DNA of 64,000 bases from Corylus avellana (GCF_901000735.1 NC_081542.1:31134111-31198110); one strand, 5' to 3'; numbered from the stretch's first letter, positions 1 to 11,572 are shown. Notes: generated from the letters alone by a model not told the origin. Program-made: numbers and translations.

Positions 1-729
1 ATAGTGCCTTTCAGCCATCAGCTGACTTTGAAGTTCTTCTTCCTCTATTCTGTTGAAGTCAGCAACAAGATGACCGATTTGTCCTTCTATCTTGGTCATG
101 GCCTGCTTAAGTTCTTGTATGTCTCTGCCATTAGCCATGTTGGAATTCCTTAGCTCCTGTACAACTTGATTGGTAAAACCTTTTAGCTCTTGTATAGTTT
201 GAGAGTTGGAATTCTTGAGCTCTTGTATAGCTTGAGAGTTGGACTGGTCGACTTTTTCTATTAATGTTTTCATCATGTCTTCCAGTGATGACTGTGGTGC
301 AGGTTGTGGCTCTTGAGTGGTAGACTGATAAATAGGAGGTTGAGCTTGATGATCGAACTGCGGATATTCTAAATGGCGCAATTCATCAAATTGGTGAGCA
401 TAATTTCCTGTAGCTTGAGCTGACCATGAGAAATTAGATTGGTTGCTCCAGTCCGGGTTATAACAATTAAAATTTGAATCAAACCCCGGGCTAGAGAAAC
501 TGGTGTTCATTTGTTCATATGAAAAGTTAGATCTAGCTGCTCTGATTTGGTCTAATTTGTCCCGTAAGTCATCGAGCTTAGCTCACAGATCTGGACAATT
601 GTTTTCCTCATGATAAGGATTGAAACAATATGAACATGGTTTATGTGGGTAAAAATTTTGAAGGTAGTTAGTAGGAGCTGCTGTCCTATAACTAGGAGAG
701 GCATTAAAATCATTAAAATGAAAATTCAT
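1..729 (-). pseudogene. truncated retrotransposon gag-like ORF with CCHC zinc knuckle
   Basis: Read on the minus strand from an ATG at 727-729, this frame runs to the window edge with one internal TGA near 583. About 30 residues in lies a CX2CX4HX4C zinc knuckle (CSYCFNPYHEENNC). It is followed by a Ser/Asn/Gln-rich stretch and a C-terminal region with repeated NSQxIQELK-type segments that probably form a coiled coil. Similar CCHC plus coiled-coil proteins are common in plant gypsy-type elements. The usual capsid core before the knuckle is missing, because only about 400 bp separate the ATG from the primer binding site. The element is therefore a gag-derived non-autonomous form. The 3' part is outside the window. 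Confidence 0.6.
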
Positions 730-1146
730 ACTTCCCCCTCACTTTTTAACATGCAAATATCCCACATAAAACATTAACCATTTTTATTTTTTATTTTTTT
801 TAAATAATAATAAAAAACAACTAACTAACTAAAAAAAATAAAACTAAAATTTAAAAACTTACAAAAATGACCAAAAATAAATTTTTGGCAAAAATCTACA
901 GAACTGCTGCAGTTGCTGCTTTTGCTGTAGGGCTGCGCAGAAGGTGCTGCGGCAAAACTGTAAAACAAGCCAAAACAAAACAAAAAAAACAACAAGAAAA
1001 ATCTTTTTTTTTTTTAATTTTAATTTTAATTTTTATTAGTAATACGAATAAAACAAAACAAATTGCAGAAAAATAAAATCCTAATTATAACTAGAAGAAG
1101 AATAAAACTAATTTAGAAATAAATTGGTTTAAAAAATTAAACAATT
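730..1146 (-). other. AT-rich leader between primer binding site and gag-like ORF
   Basis: This is the untranslated leader of the minus-strand element whose 5' LTR is at 1170-2507. It is very A-rich on the plus strand. The small plus-strand open frame at 867-1076 has lysine-rich low-complexity content and no family resemblance. Confidence 0.5.
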
Positions 1147-1163
1147 CCCCGGCAACGGCGCCA
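1147..1163 (-). promoter_or_regulatory. retrotransposon primer binding site (tRNA-Asp type)
   Basis: The minus strand reads TGGCGCCGTTGCCGGGG just inside the LTR end. This matches the tRNA-Asp-type primer binding site commonly seen in plant Athila/gypsy-type elements. It fixes the element orientation as minus and marks the inner LTR edge. Confidence 0.8.
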
Positions 1164-1169
1164 AAAACT

Positions 1170-2507
1170 TGTTGTGCAAATTTATTTAACTCGCAAGTGC
1201 ACGAATCAATTGTAGTTTAATGGATTGCAAGTGCGAGGTCGATCCCACAGAGAATTGTATTTTTGAAAGAGCAATTTATATCTAAACTAATTAAATCCTA
1301 ATCTAGTTCCAAAAGGGTTTTGATTTTTGAGTTTTGAAAATTAAAGGATAAACATAAACTAAATAAAATAAGTAAATCTAAGAATAAAGGTACTAAGGTT
1401 TGGGAATTCACACTCACCAAATCATAACAACATACTTTATGTTCATCAATATTAATCCGAAGTTCTCACAAATTAAATCATAGATATGTTTTACTATGCT
1501 TCAAAGAATTAATCAAAACCATCCCATGTATCCATTCATTGACCAAATCACAAAAGGAATCCAAATTCAATTGAAACACCAGATGTATCGTAGAACAAAT
1601 CACAAGGGATATCCAATTTTTATGAGTTAAAAGCCAAGCAATCAATCATATGAAATTATCTCAAATCATCACATGTATCCTTGAATCACAAGAGATATCC
1701 AAGAATCACTCCATACAATTGATTAGAAGTAAAACAATTGAAATATAAAACCCAATAAAATCAGAATAATAAAAACTTACATAAAAGTATTGATGTTCTT
1801 CATCGGTGAGGCTTTATCCCCAACCTTAGTTGGGAATTTAGCTCCACATAAAAATAAAATCTAAACCTAAACCTAAACCTAAAGAAAAACTAAACAAAAG
1901 AATTTTGCTCTCTGGGATTGTGTATCTTTTCTTGAATGCAAAGAAGTCTATTTATAGGCTTAGGGAAGTCCTAGAAGCCCAAGTAAACCTAGATAATTCG
2001 GAGGTCTGTCTCCCAGTTAAAATAGAAGTCTGAAATCGGAATAGGATTCGTCTAGATTTGTGTCCTTTAATTGCGGGGCGATTTTGGCATAGAAACTTTC
2101 AGAATTACGAAAATCCTATTTCACAATAAATTGTAGTATTTTGAGCTAGCTTTCTAATGCCGTTGGAATCACTTCAATCCAATATTTGAGCGGAGAGTTA
2201 TGGTCAAAATACTAAGATATGTGCAGAATCTGAATTTGAATCCGATCCGAAATCTTATTCAATCTGAACTTGAATCTGATTTAACCTTTTCTTGGATTTG
2301 GTTAGACTTAACCACACAATCTAGGTCTTCTCAAAGTATGCTTTCTACCAAACTTTGCATTTTTCCCTTTAAAGCTGCAGTTTTTCTTCAATGACCAACA
2401 AAATACTAAAAACACAAAACTAACACAAAATATTAAATAACGACACAACTAAAGGATTAACTAATGTAAATAAAGGGGTCCAAATATGCAATATTTGGCA
2501 CTTATCA
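1170..2507 (-). mobile_element. 5' LTR of minus-strand gag-only gypsy-type element
   Basis: On the minus strand the LTR begins TGATAAGTGCCAAATATTGC at 2507 and ends in CA near 1170, six bases before the primer binding site. A TATA box (TATAAATAGA, minus) is at 1947-1956. The LTR start resembles that of the plus-strand LTR at 11586 (TGATAAGCG), so both belong to one broad Athila-like group. It cuts the Tat element at 2508. The partner LTR is outside the window. Confidence 0.75.
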
Positions 2508-2960
2508 CTCTTCAATTTCTTTCCTCATGGCTTCTATTTCTTCATCTGGGAGTTTGCCTGAGACAGTGTCATCGGTTGCTTCTGCCTCCTTTTCGTTTCC
2601 CGGGGGTGTGGCATCTTCATCCTTCCTGGCAACTGAGCGGCCTCATTCTCGTGCTCTTGGCTATTTTGAGGCAGAAATTGCCGAATTACGCTTGCTATTG
2701 GAGGCACGGGAGCAATGCTTGGCGGATCGCACCAGTTGGCGAAGTTGATGGCTGACATTGAAGTGAAGGATTACTAGATAGCCTAGAAAGACCGGCAGCT
2801 GGAGTCACGAGATCGATGGATTGCGGATTTGGAGGCTTATCTCATTACTATTCACGAGAAAAGACGGGAGAAAGCCTCTGATTTTTACTTTGCCACCCAA
2901 CTGTTTCTGAAGGAGGAAGAGAAGTACGAGAGACTTCGCAGGAAATACCGGTTCTGAAAG
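2508..2960 (+). pseudogene. C-terminal coiled-coil remnant of the Tat opposite-strand ORF
   Basis: The plus strand encodes a charged heptad-like region (…YFEAEIAELRLLLEAREQ…, then LESRDRWIADLEAYL and KEEEKYERLRRKY) that ends at a TGA near 2958. It needs a frame change near 2740 and crosses in-frame stops near 2775. It lies antisense to the pol genes, between pol and the lost 3' LTR, as the extra ORFs of Tat/Grande-type elements do. The N-terminal part is cut off by the LTR that ends at 2507. A related, longer copy is at 61290-64000. Confidence 0.55.
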
Positions 2961-3369
2961 GCTAGGGCTCTTGAGAAAAATGGTCCACCCTTCAATATAA
3001 ACGGCAATGGCCCTTTCGGGGTTTCTTATTCTTCATATTCCTGGGTGATTGCTCAAATGTGATTTGTACAACGTCAATTTGGACGTAGAGTACCAGATCG
3101 AACCCAGACGTGATGTCTTTGATGTAGTTAGATAAACAAGTAGCCAACTGTCCATTGTAACTTGACCTTTCATGCAATCGTTTTGACTTGATCTTTTTGT
3201 AATTGAATCTTCTTGTGATGTAAAGTCTTAAATGAAATGGTTACCTTTGAATCATTTGCTATGTTGTGCTGTGTCGTTTTGGTTTTGTTTGTTTGTTTAT
3301 TTTGCCGTGCTTGAATATCTCAGGTTTGATGAATCCTCGGTTTTCCTGGTTGAGAGCCTAGTCGGATTT
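2961..3369. other. spacer downstream of the opposite-strand ORF
   Basis: No coding frame is supported. The AT-rich stretch around 3195-3260 looks like a 3' untranslated and polyadenylation region for the plus-strand coiled-coil ORF. This is an inference from position and composition. Confidence 0.35.
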
Positions 3370-3715
3370 TGCTAAGGGTTTACTCGTTGGTTCCCGAAGT
3401 GGGGATTTTTTTTGCTGAGGGTTTACTCCCTTGTGCCCAAAGTGGGAGATTTTTTTTGCTGAGGGTTTACTCCTTAGTTCCCGAGATGGGAGATTTTTTT
3501 TGTTGAGGGTTTACTCCCAAGTTCCCGAGATGAGAGATTTTTTTTTGCTAAGAGTTTACTCCCTAGTTCCCGAAATGGAGGATTTTTTTTTCGTTAAGGG
3601 TTTTCTCTCTTGTTCCGAGGCGAGGGAATTTTTTTTCGTTAAGGGTTTTCTCCCTTATTCCGAGGCGATGAAATTTTTCTTTTCGTTAAGGGTTTTCTCC
3701 CTTATTCCGGAGATT
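3370..3715. repeat. tandem repeat, about 45-bp unit, ~8 copies
   Basis: The motif GCTGAGGGTTTACTCCC, followed by a GTTCCCGAGATGGGAG-like block and a T8-T9 tract, recurs about eight times. The last three copies have drifted to CGTTAAGGGTTTTCTCCC and TTCCGAGGCGA. Such arrays between pol and the 3' LTR are common in Tat-type elements. The open plus-strand frame across it is a by-product of the repeat. Confidence 0.85.
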
Positions 3716-3848
3716 ACTGTAAGACAGGGAGTTTATCACCGGGCCCAATGGTCGTTTTGACCAAGGGTTCTCCGACGCTCAAATGAGTTGCTATAAATTG
3801 ATCTTTATAAATAATCCAGAATTACAAGAAATGAATGCAATGGAAAAT
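3716..3848. other. spacer between the repeat array and the pol 3' end
   Basis: AT-rich DNA just downstream, in minus orientation, of the integrase stop. No feature is recognised. Confidence 0.3.
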
Positions 3849-4992
3849 TTACTGATAATATTTTTTTAGATGCTCAACATTCCAGGGTCTCGGCAGTGGC
3901 TTTCCTTCTGCATCTTGTAGGTAATAGGCTCCTTGTCTATGGCTTCGAATGACTTTGTATGGTCCCTCCCATGTTGGTCTGAGATTTCCTGCTGCTGGAT
4001 CTGGGGTGGCTATGTTGACCTTCCGGAGGACCCAGTCCCCAATCTTGAACTGTCTTGGCTTGACCTTTTTGTTGAGATATCTGGCTGTTCTTTGTGGATA
4101 GGCTGCCATCATTGCCTAAGCATCATCACTTTTTTCTTAGAGCAAATCCAAACTTAGCTTTATTCTTTCTTCGTTCATCTCGGGGTTATAATGCTTCACT
4201 CAAAAACCGATCGAGCCAACTTCAACTGAGATGACTGCCTTAGATCTGAATGCCAAGGAAGAAGGGATTTCTCTAGTTGGTGTTCGGGTGGTTGTTCTGT
4301 ATGACCATAACACTTCTGGAAGGATCTCTACCCATGCTCCTTTCTTGTCTTCGAGTTTCTTCTTCAGAGTTTTCCTTAGAGTCTTATTTATGACTTCTAC
4401 CTGACCGTTGCCCCGAGGATGTCCAAGAGACGAGAAATAATTTCTGATATGGAGTTTGGCGCACCAACTTCGGAAAGGTTCGCAATCGAATTGTTTCCCG
4501 TTGTCAATTACAAAAGCATGCTGGATACTGGACCGACTAACAATTGCTTTCCAAAGGAAATTCCTTATATTTCCTGTGGTTATGGTGGCCAATGCTTCTG
4601 CCTTTGCCCACTTGGTGAAGTAATCAATAGCCACCATGACGAACCGACATTCTCCTTTTCCGGTTTGGGAGTGGGCCCACTAAGTTGACCCCCCATTGTG
4701 CGAAGGGCCACGAGGCCGAAACCGGGCTTAATTCTTCGGGTGGATTGGCTAGCATTCTGTCAAAGCGTTGGCATTTGTCGCAATGCTTTATCATTTCATG
4801 GGAATCTCGGTTCATTCCCGGCCAATAATATCCTGCTCGGATTGCTTTATGGGCTAACATTCTCCCTCCCAAGTGGCTGCCACACACCCCCTCGTGAATT
4901 TCTCTGAGCACGTATGCAGCCTCGTCTTTGGATAGACATTTGAGTAGAGGAAGGGTGTAACCCCCTCGATACAAAACACCATCAACTTGCAT
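3849..4992 (-). pseudogene. Tat gypsy integrase (broken)
   Basis: Three minus-strand pieces make up integrase. 4624-4992 has the zinc-binding H2C2 module (HEGVCGSH … HCDKCQRF). 4200-4637 has the DDE core: Asp in VAIDYFTKW, Asp in FVIDNGKQF and Glu in NGQVEVINKTL. 3849-4112 has the C-terminal GDWVLRKV … PTWEGPYKV … LKKYYQ region typical of Tat integrases. The catalytic triad is visible, but frame changes near 4630 and between 4112 and 4200 break the reading frame, so no functional enzyme is expected. Confidence 0.85.
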
Positions 4993-6032
4993 GTATTGTG
5001 CTGCTTGGATGCAGATCTTCCGCGCTAGTTTATTATCGGATGACAGCTTGCCTTCCTTGAGAAATTGTAGGATGTCGCGACCCCAATCTAGATACTATTC
5101 TTTCTCCTCAATGCACGCTACTTGATTTGTTTGGCCAATTGAAGGTTCGGTCAGCTCCTGGACTAGGCGATCAACTATTATGACTTCTTCCTCGGCAGTG
5201 GAGCCCATACGAGCTAAGGTGTCTGCTTGCGAGTTTTCTTCTCTGGGACCTTTGTAAAGGTTATCTTGTCGAAAGATTCCATGATCTCCTTCACCTTCGC
5301 CAAATATTTCTTCATTTTGCTTCCCCGAGCCTCGTATTCTTCTCGGACATGTCTGACTACTGCCTGGGAATCGCTTCTGACCTCAAAGTTTTTCACTCCC
5401 ATTTCCCTCGCCATGTTCATATCGAGAATCATGGCCTCATATTCAGCCTCATTGTTGGTGGTGCTCAATTTTAGTTGTACAGCTGCTTCACATTTTCCGC
5501 GATTGGGTCCCTTGAGTACAACTCTGATCCCGCTACATTTTCGAGTTGAGGACTGGTCTACAGATGTTACCCATGTCTCTCCCGGATTGGTTCCTTCTTC
5601 TTCGGAGACGTCATAAAATTCGGCCAAAAAATCGATTATCACTTGCCCTTTCAGGGATGTTCTCGGATGGAATTCTATGTCGAATTCTCTGAGTTCTATG
5701 GCCCAATTGACTAATCTCCCTGACAAATCTGGCTTTTGGAGGATTTTTCGTAAGGGATACTCAGTCAACACCTTGATTGTATGAGCCTGAAAGTATGGCC
5801 TCAACCTCTAGGCTGATGTGACCAAAGCGAATGCTAACTTCTCGATCTGCAGGTATCGTCCCTCGGCACCGTGCAGGGCTTTGCTGACGAAGTAGGCAGG
5901 CTTTTGTACTCCTTGCTCTTCTCGGATTAAAGCCGAGCTTACAGCTGATGGTGACACCGCTAAATATAGGTATAGAGCTTCCCCTTCAACCAGTTGGCTC
6001 AGTAGCAGTGGGCTGACTAGGTATTCTTTCAA
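4993..6032 (-). pseudogene. RNase H and additional RNase H domains of the Tat element (broken)
   Basis: 6032-5808 carries the retroviral-type RNase H that follows reverse transcriptase (YLAVSPSAVSSALIREE … PAYFVSKAL). 5804-5214 continues it (LTEYPLRKILQKPDLSGRL) into a second, plant-type RNase H with TNNEAEYEAM and RSDSQAVV around the acidic residues. A dual RNase H is a marker of the Tat lineage. A stop near 5805 and loss of frame beyond 5214 show decay. The 4993-5213 part still resembles the linker to integrase. Confidence 0.8.
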
Positions 6033-6900
6033 TTCCTAGAAAGCTTTGTCGCATTATGGACTCCAGGAGAAGGATTTCTTCAGGATTTTGAAGAAAGGAA
6101 GACACTTGTCAGTTGAGCGAGAGACGAACCGATTCAGTGCCGCTATTCTACCTATCAGTTGCTTTGTGCTTGGAGGCGCTTGCAGGTCCAGGATCGCCTT
6201 AATTTTTTTGTGGTAAGCTTCAATTCTCCTTCAGGAGACGATGAACCCAAGAAACTTGCCCGAAGCTACTCTGGATGCACACTTGAAGGGATTGAGCTTC
6301 ATCCCAGAGTGCCTTATCGTATCAAACGCCTCAGCTAGGTCCGCTACGTGATTGACTGCCCGTATGCTTTTCACCAACATATCGTCTACATACACCTCTA
6401 TGTTTCGCCCAATCTACTGTCGAAACATTTTGATGACCAACCATTAGTATGTAGCTCCCGCATTTTTTTGTCCGAACGGCATGACTCGGTAGCAATATAG
6501 ATTTGTGTCGGTCATGAAAGCTGTTTTTTATTGGTCGGACTCATGCACGGAAATATGGTTATATCCCAAGAATGCATCCATAAAGCTTAGCAGCTCATGT
6601 CCCAAAGTTGAGTCTAGAAGCTGGTCTATTTGAGGCAAGGGATAGTTGTCTTTCGGGCACGCTTTGTTGAGATCTGTGAAATTAACACACATCCTCCATT
6701 TTCCATTTGACTTTTTCACCAGCACAATATTTGCCAACCAAGTGGTGTTGGATTTCCTTGATGAATCCGGCTTCACGTAATTTCCCAACTTCTTCAGCGA
6801 TGGCTCTACTTTTTTCAGCCGAATATCATCTTCGCTTCTGCTGTACCAGCTTGAAATTAGGGTCGGCGTTTAGCTTGTGCACCATGACTGAAGGTGCTAT
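6033..6900 (-). pseudogene. Tat gypsy reverse transcriptase (broken)
   Basis: The N-terminal part (6788-6528) has WLANIVLVKKSNGKWRMCV and DLNKACPKDNYPLPQID, the standard gypsy finger and palm motifs. The active-site box YVDD is on the minus strand at 6381-6392, followed by MLVKS. At least four stop codons interrupt the frame between 6530 and 6033. The element is assigned to Ty3/gypsy from the motif set and the position upstream of RNase H and integrase. Confidence 0.85.
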
Positions 6901-7626
6901 CCCAGGCATATCGTCATGACTCCAGGCGAATAGATCGCAGTTACTGTGGAGGAAGGACTTGAGTTCTTTCTTTGTGGTTGGGTCTAGTTGGGACCCAATC
7001 TTGATAACTCTGTCAGCTTCGCTGACTAAGAATTCCTCAAGATCTTCGACTAGTTCACCGCCCTTTAATTGCTATCTTTCCTCCTTGCTAGCGTTCCTCG
7101 GGGTTGGGGTTTTCGGGCATTCTTTCATAGAAATGTTGTAACACTGTCAAGCTGCAAGTTGATCACCCTTAATTTCCCCGACTCCGTGATTCGTCGAGAA
7201 TTTTACCTTGAGATGCGGGGTTGATGTGATGGCTCTTAGTTCATTGAGAGCCGTCCTCCCGACAATGGCATTATACGCGGAAGGTTGGTTGACCAACAGA
7301 AAACGTACCATTATGGTTGCCTATCTTGGATATGACCCAGTTGTGACCAGTAGCTCAATTGATCCGATCGGCTGTATTTGTTCCCCTGTGAATCCCATTA
7401 CGGGGCAATTGGTTGGGACGATTTTCTCCTATCCCAGATTCAGCTTCTTAAATGCAGACCAATACAGGATGTCTGCCGAGCTCCCATTGTCCACCAAGAT
7501 GAGATGGACGTTATGATTTGCCACTATTAGGGTGATAACCAAAGCGTCTGTCTGGGGGTACAAGACACCCTGGTAATCCGCGTCCGAGAATCCAATCACC
7601 ATCTCGGTTCTTCGGGACTGCTTCAC
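6901..7626 (-). pseudogene. aspartic protease region of the Tat element (broken)
   Basis: The clearest part, 7626-7429, contains VDNGSSADILY, the D-[T/N]-G-S-S active-site loop of gypsy proteases, preceded by FSDADYQGV and ALVITLIVA. The remaining protease fold and the linker to reverse transcriptase lie at 6901-7428 in shifted frames. Asn replaces the usual Thr/Ser in the catalytic loop, a substitution often seen in Tat elements. Confidence 0.7.
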
Positions 7627-9272
7627 GGGCCTTCCGACAGTGTAGACTTCGTGAGAGCCTTCCAGTTGTCAAGCATAAGCCTTCCTCGCTCTCCCTGATT
7701 CTCCTCCTCCTGCGAATCCACCAATTTTGGTGCAGATTTCTGGGAGGTTAGCTTGATGTTGGGGCTCATGGGTTGGGAGCACTGACCTTCCTCTGTGCTC
7801 TTCCCGAGGATACCTGTTCTAGTTTCTGCGGTTGGAGCTTCTGCTTTGGTACCGTTCTTACGGCTTTTGATCCTTGGGAGGATGGTAGTTTATTTCTCGG
7901 ACGTAGTTTTCCCGAGGTGGAGCCACTCTCCGATGTTCTCCCAAGAATCGCACAAGTTTACCATTTTGGATAAACTTTTCAATGAGGTGCCACAAGGCGA
8001 TGTGGCCTTCTATGTAATGCCTGTTCATCTCGTGGAACTCGCAATAACGATCTGAGTTCTGATTCTACGGGGCCCCGGGAGGTCTTTGATATTCTGGATC
8101 CTTCTTCATCTCCATCACAACCTCAGAAATGTTTGCATTGAGTGGAGTGAAGTTGTGATTATTAAACTTCTTCTTGAAATGCTTTGGGGCTTCAAACCCC
8201 TGTGGACCTTTCCTCTTCTTTTCTTCCAGCTTCTTAGGAGTCTTCCGGGCCGACCTCATTGCCTTCAAAGTCTCATCTTCATTAATAAACTCCTCTACTT
8301 TGTCCAGTAGCTCCTGGAGGGTGTTTGGCTGCCTTCTCGCGATTTTCCTCGCCACGGGCTCCTCGGGCGAGATTCCGTTGTAGACAGCTAAGAAGATTAC
8401 ACCGTCCATGGGATCTTCACTTTCAATTTTTCGGTGTTAAACCGAATCATGAATTCCTTTAAACTCTCCCCTTCTCGTTGGTGGAGTGTCAATAGGTACC
8501 CGGACGGTTTCTTCCTTTCTTTAGAACCCAGGAAATGGGTGAGAAAAATCTGAGCTAGATCCTCGAAGGTAGCCACGGAATTAGGTGACAAGCTTCGGAA
8601 CCATTACCTAGCGTTTCCCAAGAGCGTAGTCGGGAAAGCTCTGCATGCTATCTCGTCGGGAATGGCTTGTAGCATCAGATGCATCCGATAGTTCTCCAGA
8701 TGCTCAGTTGGATCTTCGACCCCATTATAGCTCAGAATTTGTGGTGTTTTGAACTTGTGGGGGAGTGGATGATCGATTACCTATTTGGTGAAGGGTGTTT
8801 CTGTCCCAGCGAAAAGCTTGCTCACCACTACAGTCTTGTACTTTTCTTTCTTCTCCATGGCTTCCAACTTGGTTTTAAGCTCTACCAATGCTTTGTCTAC
8901 CTTCCCTTGCGGGGCCATGATTGGTAATTGTTTCGTCGTTTTGCTGGAGTTTTCACCTTTGCGAGTATGGCTGCGTGAGGGAGGGCAACTCTCGCCCTTA
9001 TGGCTGTGACCGTCAAGGTGGAGGTTCTGGTCATCGGAGTGATGATCGTGATTTCTTTGCCCATCTGACTGTTCATCCTAATTAACTTGGGATGGAGACG
9101 AAAATCGAAATCGCTGCTCCTCATTTTGATAGATCAGAAGCGCCATTTGTGCTTCAAGAGAAGCAATGCATTCCTTGTTGCTGGCATTCTGATGCGCCAA
9201 TAGGGGCCTTTGACTATCTTGTGCCGGTGGTTCTTCGGTGCGAGCTCGGCTTCTTGACCTTGTATTCACCAT
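7627..9272 (-). pseudogene. gag polyprotein of the Tat element (broken)
   Basis: The likely start is the Met at 9272, giving a basic N-terminus (MVNTRSRSRARTEE) shortly after the primer-binding region, then a short coiled coil (CIASLEAQMALL). The capsid core is at 8591-8397 (FEDLAQIFLTHFLGSK … GESLKEFMIRFN), typical of Retrotrans_gag. 8409-8065 continues with ARRQPNTLQELLDKVEEFINED and a basic linker. Several frameshifts and stops separate the pieces. Confidence 0.75.
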
Positions 9273-9307
9273 TGCTACTGATATTTGTTTTCGTAAGAAT
9301 GAATAGT

Positions 9308-9330
9308 CGTTCCCACAGACAACGCCAAAC
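9308..9330 (-). promoter_or_regulatory. primer-binding region of the Tat element
   Basis: Directly inside the LTR the minus strand reads GTTTGGCGTTGTCTGTGGGA. This is close to the TTTGGCGCCGTCTGTGGGAA sequence usual at this position in Tat-type elements. It confirms minus orientation and the inner LTR edge at 9331. Confidence 0.6.
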
Positions 9331-9750
9331 TGTTGAAGCAATTTTTGGCACGATGAATTCAAGGGAATCCAAGTCTCTGAGCTACGCCATTCGTGGTTCG
9401 CTTTTCTGTAAGCCTTTTAGTAAATCTACAAAATCAAAGTACGCATTAAGAGGATGTGCCGGGTGTTGGCCAGCGGTTCCTCCTCCGATGCTTAAGTCAG
9501 TATGTGTATTAGTTTAGTATGCATATTTGCGGTCCCTCATACCTTCGGAGTGAGGACTTTTATAGTTGAGCATGCGGAGGTGGTTATGATGGTTGGGCAG
9601 AGGATCTGGGATTTGGGCATAACTGCCGAAAGGGTTAATGTTTGTGTTCCCTTTCTTTATGACCGGTGGGAAGCTGTTACATACGTTGATCTGAGGAGGG
9701 CCTGTATTTGCGAGGTGTCTTTAAGAGTAGGAGCAAAGTGAGGCCCCACA
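9331..9750 (-). mobile_element. 5' LTR of the Tat element
   Basis: On the minus strand it starts TGTGGGGCCTCACTTTGC at 9750 and ends GCTTCAACA at 9331, giving TG…CA ends and about 420 bp. The bases after 9750 (GGATC) would be the target duplication, but the partner is outside the window. It is inserted in the plus-strand element that continues at 9751. Confidence 0.65.
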
Positions 9751-11572
9751 GGATCTACATCGGGAAAAAGGCAAGGAAGTGAGCACTACTACGGCTTCTT
9801 CACCATCAACTCTTATTCCCGAGACGCCATATGAGCCCTGAGCACTTATTCCAGGTAATATGAAATCTTCACTTTTAGGAACATATGACACTCTCCCGAT
9901 TATTATTGCTTATGACTTACCAAGAGGCCAGGAGAGTAATCTGCAAGAACAAAAAGAGACCATCGAAGTAGAAAAATTCCCTGAGTATTCTCCTCATTTT
10001 AATTCAATTCGTGATTCCCTTCCAGATGAGAAACCGTTTGAGAATACTCAGAGATATCTACCTCGATCTGCGGATATTATGATATACCTTTCTATAGGTA
10101 AAATTCATTCTCTTTGGTCAAAGAGAAGAAAAGATTAGTGCTTGAAATTTAGACTTAAAGGTCAAAGAACACTGAGCGCATCAAGGATGTGGATTCCGTC
10201 GCTTTGGCGGATCCCATATATTTCGACTAGATAAGTCAGCTTCTTAGGTTCAAGCGCAAGCCCTGTGCACTTGAACTTCACTTCACCAGGGTACATGATC
10301 TCTATCCAGGTTTATTTTATCCATTGTTGCTTCATTATTTGATTATATTTTTACAACAATGTATGCACTTGATTGGTATTTGGTTGGAGTATCACATTTT
10401 TTTAGGACATGTGTTTTTGCATTCTGATATGCCCACATCTGCTCATTCAGGTATCCCTATACTCTTGATCTTATTCTTTAGTTCTATACATATATTGGGG
10501 ACAATGTATGATTCAAGTTTGGGGGTATGGAAAAACAAAACACAGTCCATTTTTGTTGTTATGTCATTCTTAAGCAAATGGTTGAGCTTTGATTTTGGTT
10601 TATTTCATTGATAGGCTTAAAGTTATGAACATATGATCATATGACTTTGGGATTTTAAGTCTTGTTACTTACTTTTGGCAACATGAGATGTTTATTGTTT
10701 CAATTTAAATCTATCTTGAGCACACTAGCACATGTCTGTGAGGTATGAACTTTGAGACCAATTATGTTTGTTTTCAATGTCTTGAATTCTATTGGGTGAC
10801 ATATTGGATGAACAACATTGGCATGCTATATAAAAAAAATTAAAAAAAAAAAAATCAAGTTTGAATTTTTCGCTGAGTAACCGGACCTCTTACCTCATTA
10901 AGCAATGAGTGTTCACGTCAAAAAGTGAAATTTTTGGGTTGATTAATAAAATGGCTAGCTTAGCTTCGCAGCCTTTTTGACTCGAGTTAGTAAGTCCTTA
11001 GGGGTGTCTTTACACCTAGTGCCCTAAAGCCATTTGGTTTGGGAGACATTGGCCTAACACTTGATACATAGGTCAACTAGAAAGATTAAGGGAGCTAAGC
11101 ATTGCAAAAAAAAAAAAGTATGCCTTGGTTGTTTCATTTGATATGAAGTCCGATGAATTTTGAGATGTTGATTCCTTCATATTGGAATTATTTTGAAGCC
11201 TCATGATTATGTGTTAGTTTACTTTGCACTAATTGAAATTTGTGTATCTCAATCTGCCATTTGTAAGTGATTTGACTTGTAAATTCCTCGGAATTTTGAA
11301 GATGGAGGTTATAATTTTAAACTTGCAAATGAATGAGAACAATTATTTTTGTGACGCTTTATCCTTTTGAATGACATAATGATGACAATGTTTATGGGTA
11401 TCATTCCTGGAAAACCCTCACGAGACTTCACTCGTCCTCTAGGGAATGCCTAGGGGTTTAAAAAGCTTGTTGCATATGCTAAATTCAATTGTACATCCCA
11501 CGAAATATGGATTTATCTTTTTATTTTTCAGTTTATTTTCTGTTTTGTATTGCTAAGGGACTAGCAATATGT
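9751..11572 (+). mobile_element. 3' internal region of a plus-strand Athila-like retrotransposon
   Basis: This is the stretch between the Tat insertion and the plus-strand polypurine tract and LTR. A 92-codon open frame at 9860-10138 (…LPIIIAYDLPRGQESN…) is not a recognised domain. Around 10440-10540 the sequence ATTGGGGACAATGTATGATT followed by a TTTGGGGGTA purine-rich tract resembles the spacer seen in plant Athila-like elements. No intact pol domain is visible, so coding capacity here is lost or absent. Confidence 0.55.

Larger units (their letters stand above)
2508..9750 (-). mobile_element. decayed Tat-type Ty3/gypsy retrotransposon, truncated at its 3' side
   Basis: In minus orientation the order is 5' LTR (9331-9750), primer-binding region, gag, aspartic protease, reverse transcriptase, RNase H plus an extra RNase H, integrase, a tandem-repeat spacer, then an ORF fragment on the opposite strand. 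This order, with integrase after RNase H, a second RNase H and an opposite-strand ORF before the 3' LTR, is typical of the Tat group. Frames are broken by many stops and shifts, so it is not autonomous. Its 3' end and 3' LTR are separated from it by the insertion that begins at 2507. Confidence 0.85.

Noticed and set aside
1862..1884. Telomere-like ACCTAAACCTAAACCTAAA
   Set aside because: Only three units and not the canonical CCCTAAA. It lies inside an LTR, so it is no evidence of a telomere or interstitial telomeric block.
3370..3715. CRISPR-like regular repeat
   Set aside because: The units are directly adjacent without unique spacers and the sequence is plant nuclear; it is a tandem array inside a retrotransposon.
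9502..9741. 79-codon plus-strand open frame
   Set aside because: It lies wholly inside the Tat LTR, antisense to the element, with no domain.
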